From a virus: a stretch of 47,944 nt of DNA. This document shows positions 39,079-47,238 of the stretch, piece by piece. The translations under genes were made by a program, and so were the position numbers. Every line of letters starts with the position of its first letter. Position 1 is the stretch's first letter. Where the stretch lies: the IMG/VR virus record IMGVR_UViG_3300035698_002466, positions 1 through 47,944 of that record; one strand, written 5' to 3'. The notes beneath the pieces are model-generated. The model was not told the DNA's origin and did no database searches. It saw only the letters and a list, made by a program, of their open reading frames with translations.

Positions 39079-39272
39079 TTGAAAGATTTCGCTGGAACCT
39101 GTTTGTTTTCGCATGGCGTTTGAACTTTACAGGACGCATGATTGAAAAGACGCAATGCACAATCAAAACCGGTTGGCAACGTTCAAAAAAGGCGCAAGAC
39201 AACAGCCCATTTTGGTCTGATGCAAAGCCTGGTGAATACGCCGATCACATGATTGCAAACGGTGAAATCTGA
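39075..39272 (+). CDS. Small basic hypothetical protein
   Basis: The 65-residue product is basic and aromatic at the start (FRWNLFVFAWRLNFTGRM) and polar after. The front may touch the membrane. It overlaps the MazG-like gene by four bases and the next gene by one. Confidence 0.65.
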   Translation: MIERFRWNLFVFAWRLNFTGRMIEKTQCTIKTGWQRSKKAQDNSPFWSDAKPGEYADHMIANGEI

Positions 39273-39490
39273 TGGAAATTTTCAAGACCAAAGAAGAAAT
39301 TGATTATTGGTTTGAAACGTCCGAACCTGGTTCAGTTGCTTGCTACGGTATCGCAACCGAATTACGTCGCCCGTTGAATTTCATGTTGCAACATGCAAGT
39401 GAATATTATGAACGCAATCAAGTTCAGCTTTTCCAAAAAAAGCAACCGAACGGTTCATTTCATTATCTGATAAGAAAGCCGCGAAAATGA
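39272..39490 (+). CDS. Small hypothetical protein
   Basis: The 72-residue product is mixed alpha/beta, with TKEEIDYWFETSEPGSVACYG near the start and a basic end (YLIRKPRK). Overlaps neighbours by one and four bases. No family is recognised. Confidence 0.66.
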   Translation: MEIFKTKEEIDYWFETSEPGSVACYGIATELRRPLNFMLQHASEYYERNQVQLFQKKQPNGSFHYLIRKPRK

Positions 39491-39687
39491 AATCTAACTT
39501 GCTTGATATATCTGTTCAATTTCAACACCAGACTGAAAATGCTGTTTGCATTCGTGAAATTGAAAATGGTCCTGATATTTGGATACCTAAATCAAGATGT
39601 GAAATACTGCAAACAAATCCGACGCGCGGCCATTATGTCTTATTAACAACAGATGAAAACACCGCAATTGAAAAGGGTCTTGTTTAA
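39487..39687 (+). CDS. Small beta-rich hypothetical protein
   Basis: The 66-residue product reads like a small beta barrel (LLDISVQFQHQTENAVCIRE and DIWIPKSRCEI), with the IWIPKS phrase often seen in small phage proteins that check DNA or nucleotides. No family is certain. Shares one base with the next start. Confidence 0.65.
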   Translation: MKSNLLDISVQFQHQTENAVCIREIENGPDIWIPKSRCEILQTNPTRGHYVLLTTDENTAIEKGLV

Positions 39688-39875
39688 TGCGCATGATCAG
39701 AAAAGATGACCAACATCAGATTTTCAAAGGAAACAAACAAATTGGTTTTGTTGATGAAAAAGATGTTCTTTATGGTTTTCATCCGATCACCGGTTATGGT
39801 GTTGCAATCTGCCCGCTTGGAAATCACGGTGAAATTGAAAAGTTGTTGAACGCATGGTTAAAGTTGCAGAAATAG
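39687..39875 (+). CDS. Small hypothetical protein
   Basis: The 62-residue product has a beta-hairpin-like start (HQIFKGNKQIGFVDEKDVLYG) and ends with a short amphipathic helix. It overlaps the next gene by 22 bases. No family is recognised. Confidence 0.64.
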   Translation: MRMIRKDDQHQIFKGNKQIGFVDEKDVLYGFHPITGYGVAICPLGNHGEIEKLLNAWLKLQK

Positions 39876-40006
39876 AAAACATTTCGGTGCGCCGCGTGAC
39901 TGAATTCACACCTTGGTTTGATGTTTACATTGATGAAAAACATCACAAAGGTTTTGCTGAAATAGGTGATGCGTTCACTTGCATGATGAATTTATTGCAG
40001 AAATGA
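39854..40006 (+). CDS. 50-residue hypothetical protein
   Basis: The frame starts within the end of the previous gene and closes the run of coupled small genes. The product has RRVTEFTPWFDVYIDEKH and resembles the gene before it in its beta-hairpin-plus-helix build. No family is recognised. Confidence 0.58.
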   Translation: MVKVAEIENISVRRVTEFTPWFDVYIDEKHHKGFAEIGDAFTCMMNLLQK

Positions 40007-40015
40007 GGGATAAAA

Positions 40016-40282
40016 ATGATCAAAGGTGACGAGCGCAGAAAGCATCTCGCAACCATTCGCAAAGAAATACTTTGCGAAATGCGTGATATTTCTCACAAAC
40101 ACGCATTGCAACTGTCCTATGGCGAAGTATATGGTGAAACGCTCGCCGCCATTGAGGAACTTGCGAACGGAAGTGCCGAAGTTATCAGGCGCACCGGCGA
40201 GATTTGCCGGGATGAATATTGCACTCCCGGTGGCGGATCATTTGAAAACATTAGAGAGCGATTGAAGGAAATCAGAGGATGA
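40016..40282 (+). CDS. Foreign-looking helical protein
   Basis: The 88-residue product is helical and highly charged (ERRKHLATIRKEILCEMRDI), with two Cys near the end, and is not recognised. Its base use is unlike the rest of the window: GAG or CTC occurs about ten times in 267 bases, against only about two in the 2064-base polymerase gene. It starts nine bases after the previous stop behind GAGGGATAAAA, a different leader style. It overlaps the TetR-like gene on the other strand by 45 bases. It looks recently acquired. Confidence 0.75.
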   Translation: MIKGDERRKHLATIRKEILCEMRDISHKHALQLSYGEVYGETLAAIEELANGSAEVIRRTGEICRDEYCTPGGGSFENIRERLKEIRG

Positions 40283-40525
40283 ATTTAATGCAGGGTGATC
40301 AACCGCCTGAAGTTGCCGAACAACAGGTTGATAATTAATCAACACCGCATAAGTTGCAATTTCATCTTTCAGTTTTTCAAACGTCCTGAAGTGATAAAGA
40401 ACAGCGGAATGTGTGTAATTCATCCGGCGCGCGATTTCACGGCAAGAAAGTTTGGTCACATCTTCACCCCAAATTTCAACACCGGTTTGCAAGATTTCCA
40501 ACTTGATTTTTTCACCATGTTTCAT
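40238..40525 (-). CDS. TetR-like regulator, N-terminal HTH only
   Basis: The 95-residue protein matches the DNA-binding part of TetR-type regulators: KLEILQTGVEIWGEDVTKLS, then CREIARRMNYTHSAVLYHFR with the YHF-like recognition helix, and the FEKLKDEIATYAV segment. The large ligand-binding domain is missing. The last 15 codons are read across the foreign gene at 40016-40282, so the original C-terminus may have been replaced. It may regulate the minus-strand replication operon it ends. Confidence 0.78.
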   Translation of the reverse strand: MKHGEKIKLEILQTGVEIWGEDVTKLSCREIARRMNYTHSAVLYHFRTFEKLKDEIATYAVLINYQPVVRQLQAVDHPALNSSSDFLQSLSNVFK

Positions 40526-40920
40526 CTTTTTATTATCCCATTTATTTGTTGCGGATCATTTACGAAACCAGCAAACCCGCCCGCATCCCGAACAATATTG
40601 TGAAACTTCAGTTGCGCCCGCGCCCGATCATCGGACGGGGTAAAGTTCCAGGTGCTAGGCTTGCATTCAAAGGCGGTAAACACCCCCAAAATCTGCCCGT
40701 ATAAGGCCGGTGTGATCAAAACCGGTGTGATACCTATCAGATCGCTTGATTTGATTTCACGGTTGATTTGCGCGCTATCATTACCCAAGCCGAACCGAAC
40801 ATGACGCTTGGAACCGTAATCATCAACATAATCAACCGCGCCGCTGTTGTTTCGCCAAACAGGGCCAACATATGCAAAATCACGCCTGGTTAAATTCTGA
40901 ATTGCGGTTTCAGTTGTCAT
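40522..40920 (-). CDS. VRR-NUC nuclease
   Basis: The 132-residue product is a small PD-(D/E)xK-type VRR-NUC enzyme: SSDLIGITP (58-66) supplies the Asp, FTAFECKPS (81-89) the Glu and Lys, and the end holds AQLKFHNIVRDAGGFAGFV, the typical Gln-x-x-Phe and GGxAxxV motifs. In phages it works with the SF2 helicase on DNA branches. The ATG at 40920 overlaps the upstream stop (ATGA); the one at 40926 is less likely. Confidence 0.88.
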   Translation of the reverse strand: MTTETAIQNLTRRDFAYVGPVWRNNSGAVDYVDDYGSKRHVRFGLGNDSAQINREIKSSDLIGITPVLITPALYGQILGVFTAFECKPSTWNFTPSDDRARAQLKFHNIVRDAGGFAGFVNDPQQINGIIKR

Positions 40921-41318
40921 TTGCAACCACCGTTCCAGATCGGAACACCAGCCGCTTCAAGACGTTTCAACATGTCAGCCGTTCCAGAACCACCAGGAAA
41001 ACCCATGCCGAAATCTGGTTGACCTTCATCAATCATTCTTTGATTACGCTGATGACCTGCAATCGCATTGTAATCACCATATTGATTTGTTTTGATCACC
41101 GCACCAGGAACATCAACGTTTTTCCAATCGGCTGGAAACGGTAAATCAGGAATACCAAGCCAATTGCGCGCAAACATTTTCCCCATGCTATCAGCACCGC
41201 TTGCATCACCGTGAATGATGCAAGTGATATAACCATGCATTAGGTAAAATTGATCAAGATGATGTTGCATTAAACTTTGATCACGAAAGTTGCGCCCGCC
41301 AAAAATTAAAACTTTCAT
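40917..41318 (-). CDS. DUF2493 (SLOG superfamily) protein
   Basis: The 133-residue product has the DUF2493 pattern: KVLIFGGRNFRDQSLM at the start, IIHGDASGADSMGKMFARN, a basic/Asp middle (NVDVPGAVIKTNQYG) and GFPGGSGTADMLKRLEAAGV. SLOG proteins bind nucleotides or nucleotide-derived signals. The function in phages is not known. Coupled to both neighbours by ATGA. Confidence 0.87.
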   Translation of the reverse strand: MKVLIFGGRNFRDQSLMQHHLDQFYLMHGYITCIIHGDASGADSMGKMFARNWLGIPDLPFPADWKNVDVPGAVIKTNQYGDYNAIAGHQRNQRMIDEGQPDFGMGFPGGSGTADMLKRLEAAGVPIWNGGCK

Positions 41319-41773
41319 TCGTCCATTCCTTCAATTAACAAGATCGCCGCCGCCGCGTAAACGATCACACCGCGCATTTCCGCAATTGCCGCATCATATT
41401 CTTCACGCGCAACCATGCTTGTTGCCTCTTGCGCCTTTTTGCAAACTTGATATGTGTGACCGCCAACACCAACCATTCCACCAATCGCCATAATCGGTTG
41501 TTTTTCAAACGGTTTGTTGTTCGCATGGCGGTGTTTACCTTTTCCTTTTGCACTTTGATCATAAGCACCCTGAAGAATGCGACCAAGATTTTCATAACCT
41601 GGAACAGTCATTTGATTTTGGTTCAGATGTGATGAACATTTTTCACAAGGTAAGCTGTTGTGTGTTCCATGAACGCAAGTGTTAATTCCAGTTGGTGTTT
41701 CAGTTGATTGGTTGACACAATCAAAACAAACAGTTTCGAGTGAAACACCATGTGCGCAAATTTCAGTTGACAT
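41315..41773 (-). CDS. Zinc-ribbon protein with helical C-terminus
   Basis: The 152-residue product starts with two Cys-rich repeats (CAHGVSLETVCFDC and CVHGTHNSLPCEKC), each able to bind zinc. The C-terminal half (about 83-150) is helical, with RHANNKPFEKQPIMAIGGMV and YDAAIAEMRGVIVYAAAAIL, a segment seen in other phage proteins of unknown role. The ATG at 41773 overlaps the helicase gene by 11 bases. Confidence 0.72.
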   Translation of the reverse strand: MSTEICAHGVSLETVCFDCVNQSTETPTGINTCVHGTHNSLPCEKCSSHLNQNQMTVPGYENLGRILQGAYDQSAKGKGKHRHANNKPFEKQPIMAIGGMVGVGGHTYQVCKKAQEATSMVAREEYDAAIAEMRGVIVYAAAAILLIEGMDE

Positions 41774-43415
41774 TTTCAATCCATCCTTCAATTTTAGTTG
41801 TTAAGTTTTCCATTGCGGCGCGCGGTTGCGCCAATGCAGAAAGAACATCAACGCCGGTTGTGAGATAAAACCGCCGATAACTTTGTTGATCATCACGACC
41901 TTTCGCGCGTTGAATTCCTGCCCATTGATTGATTTTTTCAGTTAACAATTGTTGCGCTTGAATTCTTTCAATCTGTTTATTTGCCGCCGCCTTTCCAGCG
42001 AAATCACCGGCAACAAATGCTGTTCTTTGTGCAACATCAGCGGGTGAAGGTAATTCCATCGCCGCGCGCAATTCTTCAAGTTTCGCCCGATCTAATAACA
42101 CAAGATCACCGTCAACCATTTCAGGTGAACCGCGCCCGCCTTCAACAACAATCGGTTCAGCGCCGCAATGCGGGCAACAAGAAAAAACCCGTTCATAGGG
42201 ACGTGAACACGATTTGCAAACGGTCAATTCAACATCTTCAGGATCAGGTTCTTTTTTCGCTCTTTTTTCGCGCCGATCTAACGTCCAATATCGCGGCTTA
42301 TCTGGAAAACCGTGACGTTTCCAATTTGAAACATGATCAATAACAAGACCGAAATCTTTATCTTTCAGCGTTCTTAAAACCCGCCCGAATTGCTGAAGGA
42401 AAACCGCAAGGCTTGCCGTTGGTCTTGCCATTATTACAACTTCAACAGCCGGAACATCAAACCCTTCACCGAACAAATCAACGTTCACCAGGACGGTTAA
42501 TCGACCATCACGAAATCGCCGGATATAATCAGCCCTTACTTCACCTGGTGTTTTCGCTGAAACCGATGCGGCTAGAATTCCTTGTGCATTGAAGTTTTTG
42601 GAAATTTCGTTTGCCGTTTCAACATCTGTTGCGAAAACAATTGCGCGCTTTCCCATTGCATAACGTGAATATTCTTTGACAACATCGCCAACAATATGTG
42701 ATTTCTTTGACGCTTCACGCATTTTCTTTTGCGAGTAATCACCGGACGGTGTAACATCAGCCGGAACTTCAAAATCACTTTCTGGAATAACAATTTCATA
42801 ATCACATAGCGCCCCAATATCAATCAATTCGCGCATGGTTGGACCTTTAACCATATCGTAAAAAACACCGTCTGAATGAATACCAAGCCCTTGACCATCG
42901 GCGCGTTCTGGTGTTGCAGTTACACCAAGCCCGAAAGCATTAGGAAACATCGCCGCGCACTTTCCCCATTTATTATTGACAAGAACGTGATGCGCTTCAT
43001 CAATATACCAATGTTCTTGCTGTTCAGCCCATGATTTCAATTCATCGGCGCGTGAATTAATTGTGTCAACACCACCAACCGCGCAATTCGCTGAAGGGTT
43101 AATGAATGAATAACCGTTGAATTCGCGCCGGTGTTCATCAATGACTTGCCGAACAACATTTTTCGGCGCAATAATTCGGTGTTTAATTCCGCGCCGCGCA
43201 ACGTGAACTGACATTTGACCAACAAGTTCTGTTCGGTGCGCCATTACAACCTGCCGACAACCAAGGTTGTTTTTATCAAGAATAATATCACTCATTACAA
43301 TTGATTTTCCGCCGCCCGTTGGCAAAACGGCAAGCATGTTTTTATTGCCGAAACTCCAACCGGAATAAACGCCAAACTTCAGCTTCAATTGATCATCGCG
43401 CAAAACTATGGTCAT
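41763..43415 (-). CDS. SF2 DNA helicase (DEAH type)
   Basis: The 550-residue protein has the superfamily 2 set: LPTGGGKS (31-38, motif I), MAHRTELVGQ (Ia), YIDEAHH (137-143, motif II), GVTATPERADG (motif III), and QQFGRVLRT (motif VI). After the core comes a zinc-binding segment CKSCSRPYERVFSCCPHCG (about 399-417) and a C-terminal helical region. It may act as a branch-migration or recombination helicase with the VRR-NUC enzyme. Four-base overlap with the methyltransferase gene. Confidence 0.92.
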   Translation of the reverse strand: MTIVLRDDQLKLKFGVYSGWSFGNKNMLAVLPTGGGKSIVMSDIILDKNNLGCRQVVMAHRTELVGQMSVHVARRGIKHRIIAPKNVVRQVIDEHRREFNGYSFINPSANCAVGGVDTINSRADELKSWAEQQEHWYIDEAHHVLVNNKWGKCAAMFPNAFGLGVTATPERADGQGLGIHSDGVFYDMVKGPTMRELIDIGALCDYEIVIPESDFEVPADVTPSGDYSQKKMREASKKSHIVGDVVKEYSRYAMGKRAIVFATDVETANEISKNFNAQGILAASVSAKTPGEVRADYIRRFRDGRLTVLVNVDLFGEGFDVPAVEVVIMARPTASLAVFLQQFGRVLRTLKDKDFGLVIDHVSNWKRHGFPDKPRYWTLDRREKRAKKEPDPEDVELTVCKSCSRPYERVFSCCPHCGAEPIVVEGGRGSPEMVDGDLVLLDRAKLEELRAAMELPSPADVAQRTAFVAGDFAGKAAANKQIERIQAQQLLTEKINQWAGIQRAKGRDDQQSYRRFYLTTGVDVLSALAQPRAAMENLTTKIEGWIENVN

Positions 43416-44203
43416 AACCCTGCAACCCGCATGATCGCCGGATAATAATATTCAGGCAACTGTTCAATGCAAATCCATTTGCGCCCGCACTGTTCCGCCG
43501 CAACCGCTGTTGTTCCAGAACCGGAAAACGGATCAAGGACTAGATCACCAGGGTTTGACCATGAAATGATATGGTCATTTGCAATTTGAATAGGGAACAT
43601 TGCGGGATGACCATGTTTCTTACTATTTTTTTCTTCATTTATTTTCCAAACATTGAAACGCTGCCCAAATTCATTGATTGTTTTTTTACCTTTTCCATTG
43701 ACCGCAATTGTTGAACCGTTTTTTTGTCTCACTGTCCCATGATGTTCAACATTTGCGTGAATATTTTTTCTGTCTTTAATCGGATTGAAAGTGTTTGGTT
43801 TTCCATTGGAAAAAACAAACATATATTCAAAAACAGGTGCATATCTTACTTTCAAAGCACCAACCGCTGAAAATGTAGATTTTTGCCAAATCATTGTATC
43901 ATGTAAATTCAGATTACATTCGTCTTTGAAATATAAAGCCTGTCTAAAACTGGAACCTGTTTCACTTCCATTGATTGTTTCATCACCAACATTCCAAACA
44001 ATAACACCACCTTTAGAAATGCAGCGTGTTAATTCCTTCGCAATTGGTTTGAAAACATCAAAAGACCAATTCAAAGAACCTTCATATGTTCTGATATTGT
44101 CATATGGTGGCGATGTAATGACCATATTAACAGAACCATCGGGAATGTCTTTCATCAGTTTAAGACAATCACCCAACCAGAATTGACCATTCTTAATCAA
44201 CAT
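43412..44203 (-). CDS. DNA N4/N6 methyltransferase (beta class)
   Basis: The 263-residue enzyme has motif IV TSPPYDN (30-36) before motif I DPFSGSGTT (224-232), the beta-class order. TSPPY is common in both N4-cytosine and N6-adenine enzymes, so the base is not settled. The target site is unknown. The ATG at 44203 overlaps the upstream stop by seven bases; an ATG at 44302 would extend it into that gene. A 50-residue copy of its end lies at 34463-34615. It probably protects phage DNA from host nucleases. Confidence 0.9.
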   Translation of the reverse strand: MLIKNGQFWLGDCLKLMKDIPDGSVNMVITSPPYDNIRTYEGSLNWSFDVFKPIAKELTRCISKGGVIVWNVGDETINGSETGSSFRQALYFKDECNLNLHDTMIWQKSTFSAVGALKVRYAPVFEYMFVFSNGKPNTFNPIKDRKNIHANVEHHGTVRQKNGSTIAVNGKGKKTINEFGQRFNVWKINEEKNSKKHGHPAMFPIQIANDHIISWSNPGDLVLDPFSGSGTTAVAAEQCGRKWICIEQLPEYYYPAIMRVAGL

Positions 44204-44619
44204 TTGACAAGCACCATAATTCCCCAAAATCCGTTTGAATTCGGACCTGAAACTTTGCTTTGAACCCATGACGGATTGTGAACAACCTTGCCATTGCAGC
44301 AAACAACAATGTGATCACCGCCGCCCGCTGAACAAAATAAACCAAAATGAACATCAGGGTTTTGCACCGCTTGAATGTTCAAAATATCTTCAAGGCTTTC
44401 TGAACCTGGATAATATGCGACAAACGGAACAAGACCTTGTGTTTCAAGATAATCACGCAACCGCTGATGACCTGTTTCACCGTTGCAATTATCATGAAAG
44501 AAATGCGGAACTTTTTCAGGCGGTTCAATTTCAAGAATTGACGCCACAACAGCCCGCAAACAATCGCCAAATTTATCTTGTTCCGGTTCATGATTAACGC
44601 GACAAAATGCAGGGATCAT
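44197..44619 (-). CDS. Papain-like cysteine-peptidase-fold protein
   Basis: The 140-residue product has FGDCLRAVVASILEIEPPEKVPHF (17-40), with Cys20 in the position of a catalytic Cys, then GGGDHIVVCCNGKVVHNPS (100-118) with a His and Asn/Pro as in C39- or NlpC-like folds. Similar proteins are common in phages and their substrate is not known. It lies between the clamp-like gene, whose stop directly precedes its start, and the methyltransferase gene. Confidence 0.66.
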   Translation of the reverse strand: MIPAFCRVNHEPEQDKFGDCLRAVVASILEIEPPEKVPHFFHDNCNGETGHQRLRDYLETQGLVPFVAYYPGSESLEDILNIQAVQNPDVHFGLFCSAGGGDHIVVCCNGKVVHNPSWVQSKVSGPNSNGFWGIMVLVKC

Positions 44620-45237
44620 TTATTTCACCCAACCTGGAACAGAAAACGGTTCGGGCGAACGGGTTTGCGCATCAGGACGGGGCATGAATAAACCAAGCCA
44701 AGCCGGTTCATGAATATCTTGAACAATCACCGGTTTTTTGTTGTCAATAATTTCTTGAAAAACAACCGATGCGGTTGGTGATGATGAAGCCAACAATGCA
44801 AGGTTTTCAAGATTGCTGAAAATTCCGCCGTTCGGTTTAGTTGGAATTTCATCAGGAAACCAATCACGCCAAGTTTCAAAAGCGTTTTCTTCAGTTGCAT
44901 AAATTCCAGCGTTACCAGAATGAACAAAGCCAAGACTTGTTTTTGCGCTGATGAATTTTAACGCTTCATTGTTCACAAACGTTATTGAACTGTTGAACGC
45001 GATTTCTGTTCTGCACTGTTTAACAAGTTTTTCATCAACACAAACGTTCATTTTCATAACGCCGGTTGTTGATTTTCCAACCTTTTCAATCGCTGCAATC
45101 TTTCGATTTGTTGCAACCGCGATAACATCACCGGCTTCAGTTACTTCCAACCAGATTGAACGCAAATAACCTTCACTGTTTGATGAAGAAATTTTTGCCA
45201 AACGCGCGAACACATCGCAAGTTATTGAAATTTCCAT
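44620..45237 (-). CDS. Possible sliding-clamp-like protein
   Basis: The 205-residue product is beta-rich. Its first part, with DVFARLAKISSSNSEGYLRS and VIAVATNRKIAAIEKV, resembles the first domain of beta clamps, in which a strand-turn-strand ends in an ATN-type phrase. The rest does not give a clear match, and a full clamp would be longer. It opens the minus-strand replication operon. The ATG at 45237 has AAAGGGAAAATC before it; the longer frame upstream is rejected. Treat the clamp idea as a guess. Confidence 0.6.
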   Translation of the reverse strand: MEISITCDVFARLAKISSSNSEGYLRSIWLEVTEAGDVIAVATNRKIAAIEKVGKSTTGVMKMNVCVDEKLVKQCRTEIAFNSSITFVNNEALKFISAKTSLGFVHSGNAGIYATEENAFETWRDWFPDEIPTKPNGGIFSNLENLALLASSSPTASVVFQEIIDNKKPVIVQDIHEPAWLGLFMPRPDAQTRSPEPFSVPGWVK

Positions 45238-45344
45238 GATTTTCCCTTTTGCTTTCTTGACCAACATGTAAGATTTTTCTTGCAACCTTGTCAAGCATGG
45301 TTTAGATGATTTTGACAGATGAAACGCCAACAAGGAACAGAAAC
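45238..45344. promoter_or_regulatory. Divergent control region of the two replication operons
   Basis: The 107-base gap separates the 45237 (minus) and 45345 (plus) genes. On the minus strand TTGACA (45292-45287), 17 bases and TTACAT form a promoter candidate. On the plus strand TTGACC at 45257-45262 has the same -35 as the promoter family, but the hexamer 17 bases on is a poor -10. Promoters pointing both ways would allow joint control. Confidence 0.5.
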
Positions 45345-46136
45345 ATGAAACCAACCCTTACTTTAACGTTTGAAACCGGTGATGAACTTGCAAAATTTGT
45401 TGCCGGTCACTTTGGTTCCGGTCAATCACAAGCACCCGTTGCAACACCGGTTCCAGCACCCGCCGCGCCAATGGTTCCGACAATGCCAACCGCCGCGCCC
45501 GCGCCCGAAAATGAAGATGATGATCAAGGTGCGCCCGCCGCTGATGCAACCGGTGTTGACGCTGATGGTTTACCTTGGGATGAACGAATTCATGCACCGT
45601 CCAAAGGTCAAAACAAAGATGGAACATGGCGCAAGAAAAAGAAACTTGAAGATGCGTTTGTTGCCGGTGTTGAAGCCGAATTGCGCGCCGGAACTACTGC
45701 ACCCGCTGCACCAGGTGCGCCCGCTATGCCAGCCGCGCCAACACCGCCGCCCATGCCGCAAGTTGATCAGCAACCGGCACCCGCTGCACCAGGTGCGCCC
45801 GCTATGCCAGCCGCGCCAACACCGCCGCCCATGCCGCAAGTTGATCAGCAACCGGCACCCGCTGCACCGATCGCACAACCCGCGCCCGAACCAGCATCAG
45901 CGCCCGCCGCTGAAGGCATTGATTTTTACACCTTCATGCAGCAGCTTTCAGCACAAATGCAAAAGCGTGATGAAACAGGGCAACCGGTGATTAATGCCGA
46001 TTATCTGGCACAAGCAACCGCTGAAATTTCTGGTGCATGGTCTGTTCCGTTGAACGCAATCACCGATATTTCAAGCAATCCGCAAATGATCACATATGCG
46101 GTTCAAGTTTTTCAACGTGATGGAAAATGGGGTTAA
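45345..46136 (+). CDS. Pro/Ala-rich replication-region protein
   Basis: The 263-residue product has a short folded start (TLTFETGDELAKFVAGHFG), a long Ala/Pro-rich middle, a conserved-looking WDERIHAPSKGQNKDGTWRKKK segment (about 80-101), a perfect 26-residue tandem repeat (119-170), and a folded C-terminus. The WDxRIH phrase recurs in proteins encoded beside DUF2800/DUF2815 genes and may be a peptide for binding a partner. AAGGAACAGAAAC precedes the ATG at 45345. Confidence 0.75.
   Translation: MKPTLTLTFETGDELAKFVAGHFGSGQSQAPVATPVPAPAAPMVPTMPTAAPAPENEDDDQGAPAADATGVDADGLPWDERIHAPSKGQNKDGTWRKKKKLEDAFVAGVEAELRAGTTAPAAPGAPAMPAAPTPPPMPQVDQQPAPAAPGAPAMPAAPTPPPMPQVDQQPAPAAPIAQPAPEPASAPAAEGIDFYTFMQQLSAQMQKRDETGQPVINADYLAQATAEISGAWSVPLNAITDISSNPQMITYAVQVFQRDGKWG
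45699..45854. repeat. Perfect 78-bp tandem duplication
   Basis: Copies lie at 45699-45776 and 45777-45854 and code for the same 26 residues, including PAAPTPPPMPQVDQQP. Identity at the DNA level, including third codon positions, points to a recent duplication or ongoing length change. Confidence 0.92.
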
Positions 46137-46140
46137 ACAG

Positions 46141-47220
46141 ATGTTTGAAACCGATGCAACAACACTTCAACGTTTGATGAATTGCAACGGCTCAAGGCTC
46201 ATGGGCGGGTTTATTCCGCCCATGAATGCCGCCAATGATTTGCGCGATGAAGGAAACGCCGCGCATTGGTTGGCGCAACAATGCTTTGGTGATTTTGAAA
46301 ATTCGGTTGATTATGAAAATGAAAAAGCACCGAACGGAATTTATATCACAAGTGAAATGATTGATCATGTTCATGAGTATCTTGATATTATACATGAACG
46401 ACCAGGACGGGTTGAATTCCCTAGCAGTTTTGCGGGTGAAAATTTTCGCGTAAATTGCCGCGCCGATCACATTAGCGCCGTGAATGAAACGCTTTATGTT
46501 GATGATTTCAAATATGGTTGGCGGATCACTGAAGCAAAGATGAATTGGACGTTGATCGCCCATGCAATCGGTTATTGCACCGCAACAGGTTTCCAGCCGA
46601 AAGAAATTGTTTTCACCATAGTTCAGCCGCGCCCGCGAAACTTCAAAACATGGTCAATCAATTATGATGAATTGGTTCATTTGTGGCATCAGGTTTTCAA
46701 CACGCTTTCAAATCTAACTGATGAATTGAAAACAGGGCCGCATTGCGCGAAATGCCATGCACTCGCAACTTGTCCAGCCGCAAAAATCGCCGGTTTCAAT
46801 GGTGTTGATGCATCAGAAAAAGCGCATGATGAAGAATTGACAAATGATCAAATTTCATCAGAACTTGACAGTCTGAACAGGGCGCAAAAAGCTTTGAATG
46901 CAAGGCTTGAAGCACTTGAAGAACTTGCAAAATATAAATTGATCAACGGTGAAATAATCGAAAATTATAGCGTTGATCGCGGTCTTGGTAACACAACTTG
47001 GAAAAAAGGTTTTAATGTTGAAATTATAAAAGCGTTAACCGGTGTTGATGTAACATCTGGAAAAATGCTAACACCAAACCAAGCAATAAAAAAAGCACCA
47101 ACGGAACGAAAGTTAACCGTTGAAATGGCGGTTAAGGCGTTGACTTACCGACCAGAAACAGGCACAAAATTGAAACGAATGGATGCGAACGAAAAAGCCA
47201 AACGCATCTTTAAACCCTAA
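46141..47220 (+). CDS. DUF2800 protein, Cas4/RecB-like nuclease fold
   Basis: The 359-residue product has the DUF2800 pattern: NCNGSRLMGGF at the start, NAAHWLAQQCFGD-like text, YVDDFKYGWRI (about 119-129, the Asp and Lys of a PD-(D/E)xK site), and VQPRPRNFKTW. A Cys cluster CAKCHALATCPA (about 202-213) resembles the iron-sulphur ligands of Cas4/AddB-type nucleases. It probably trims DNA ends for recombination with the DUF2815 partner encoded next. The ATG at 46141 is chosen, five bases after the previous stop. Confidence 0.87.
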   Translation: MFETDATTLQRLMNCNGSRLMGGFIPPMNAANDLRDEGNAAHWLAQQCFGDFENSVDYENEKAPNGIYITSEMIDHVHEYLDIIHERPGRVEFPSSFAGENFRVNCRADHISAVNETLYVDDFKYGWRITEAKMNWTLIAHAIGYCTATGFQPKEIVFTIVQPRPRNFKTWSINYDELVHLWHQVFNTLSNLTDELKTGPHCAKCHALATCPAAKIAGFNGVDASEKAHDEELTNDQISSELDSLNRAQKALNARLEALEELAKYKLINGEIIENYSVDRGLGNTTWKKGFNVEIIKALTGVDVTSGKMLTPNQAIKKAPTERKLTVEMAVKALTYRPETGTKLKRMDANEKAKRIFKP

Positions 47221-47238
47221 CTGAAAAGGAACCCAAAA

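Noticed and set aside
44204-44302. Upstream extension of the methyltransferase from an ATG at 44302
   Set aside because: It would overlap the papain-like gene by over 100 bases and adds residues without family resemblance; the ATG at 44203 fits the short overlaps of this operon.
45699-45854. CRISPR or mobile element repeat
   Set aside because: Two head-to-tail 78-base copies within one reading frame and no inverted ends; a simple tandem duplication.
45370-45990. 206-codon plus-strand frame overlapping the Pro/Ala-rich gene
   Set aside because: It is the shifted reading of the same low-complexity sequence (rich in Arg, Pro and His) and has no independent start signal.
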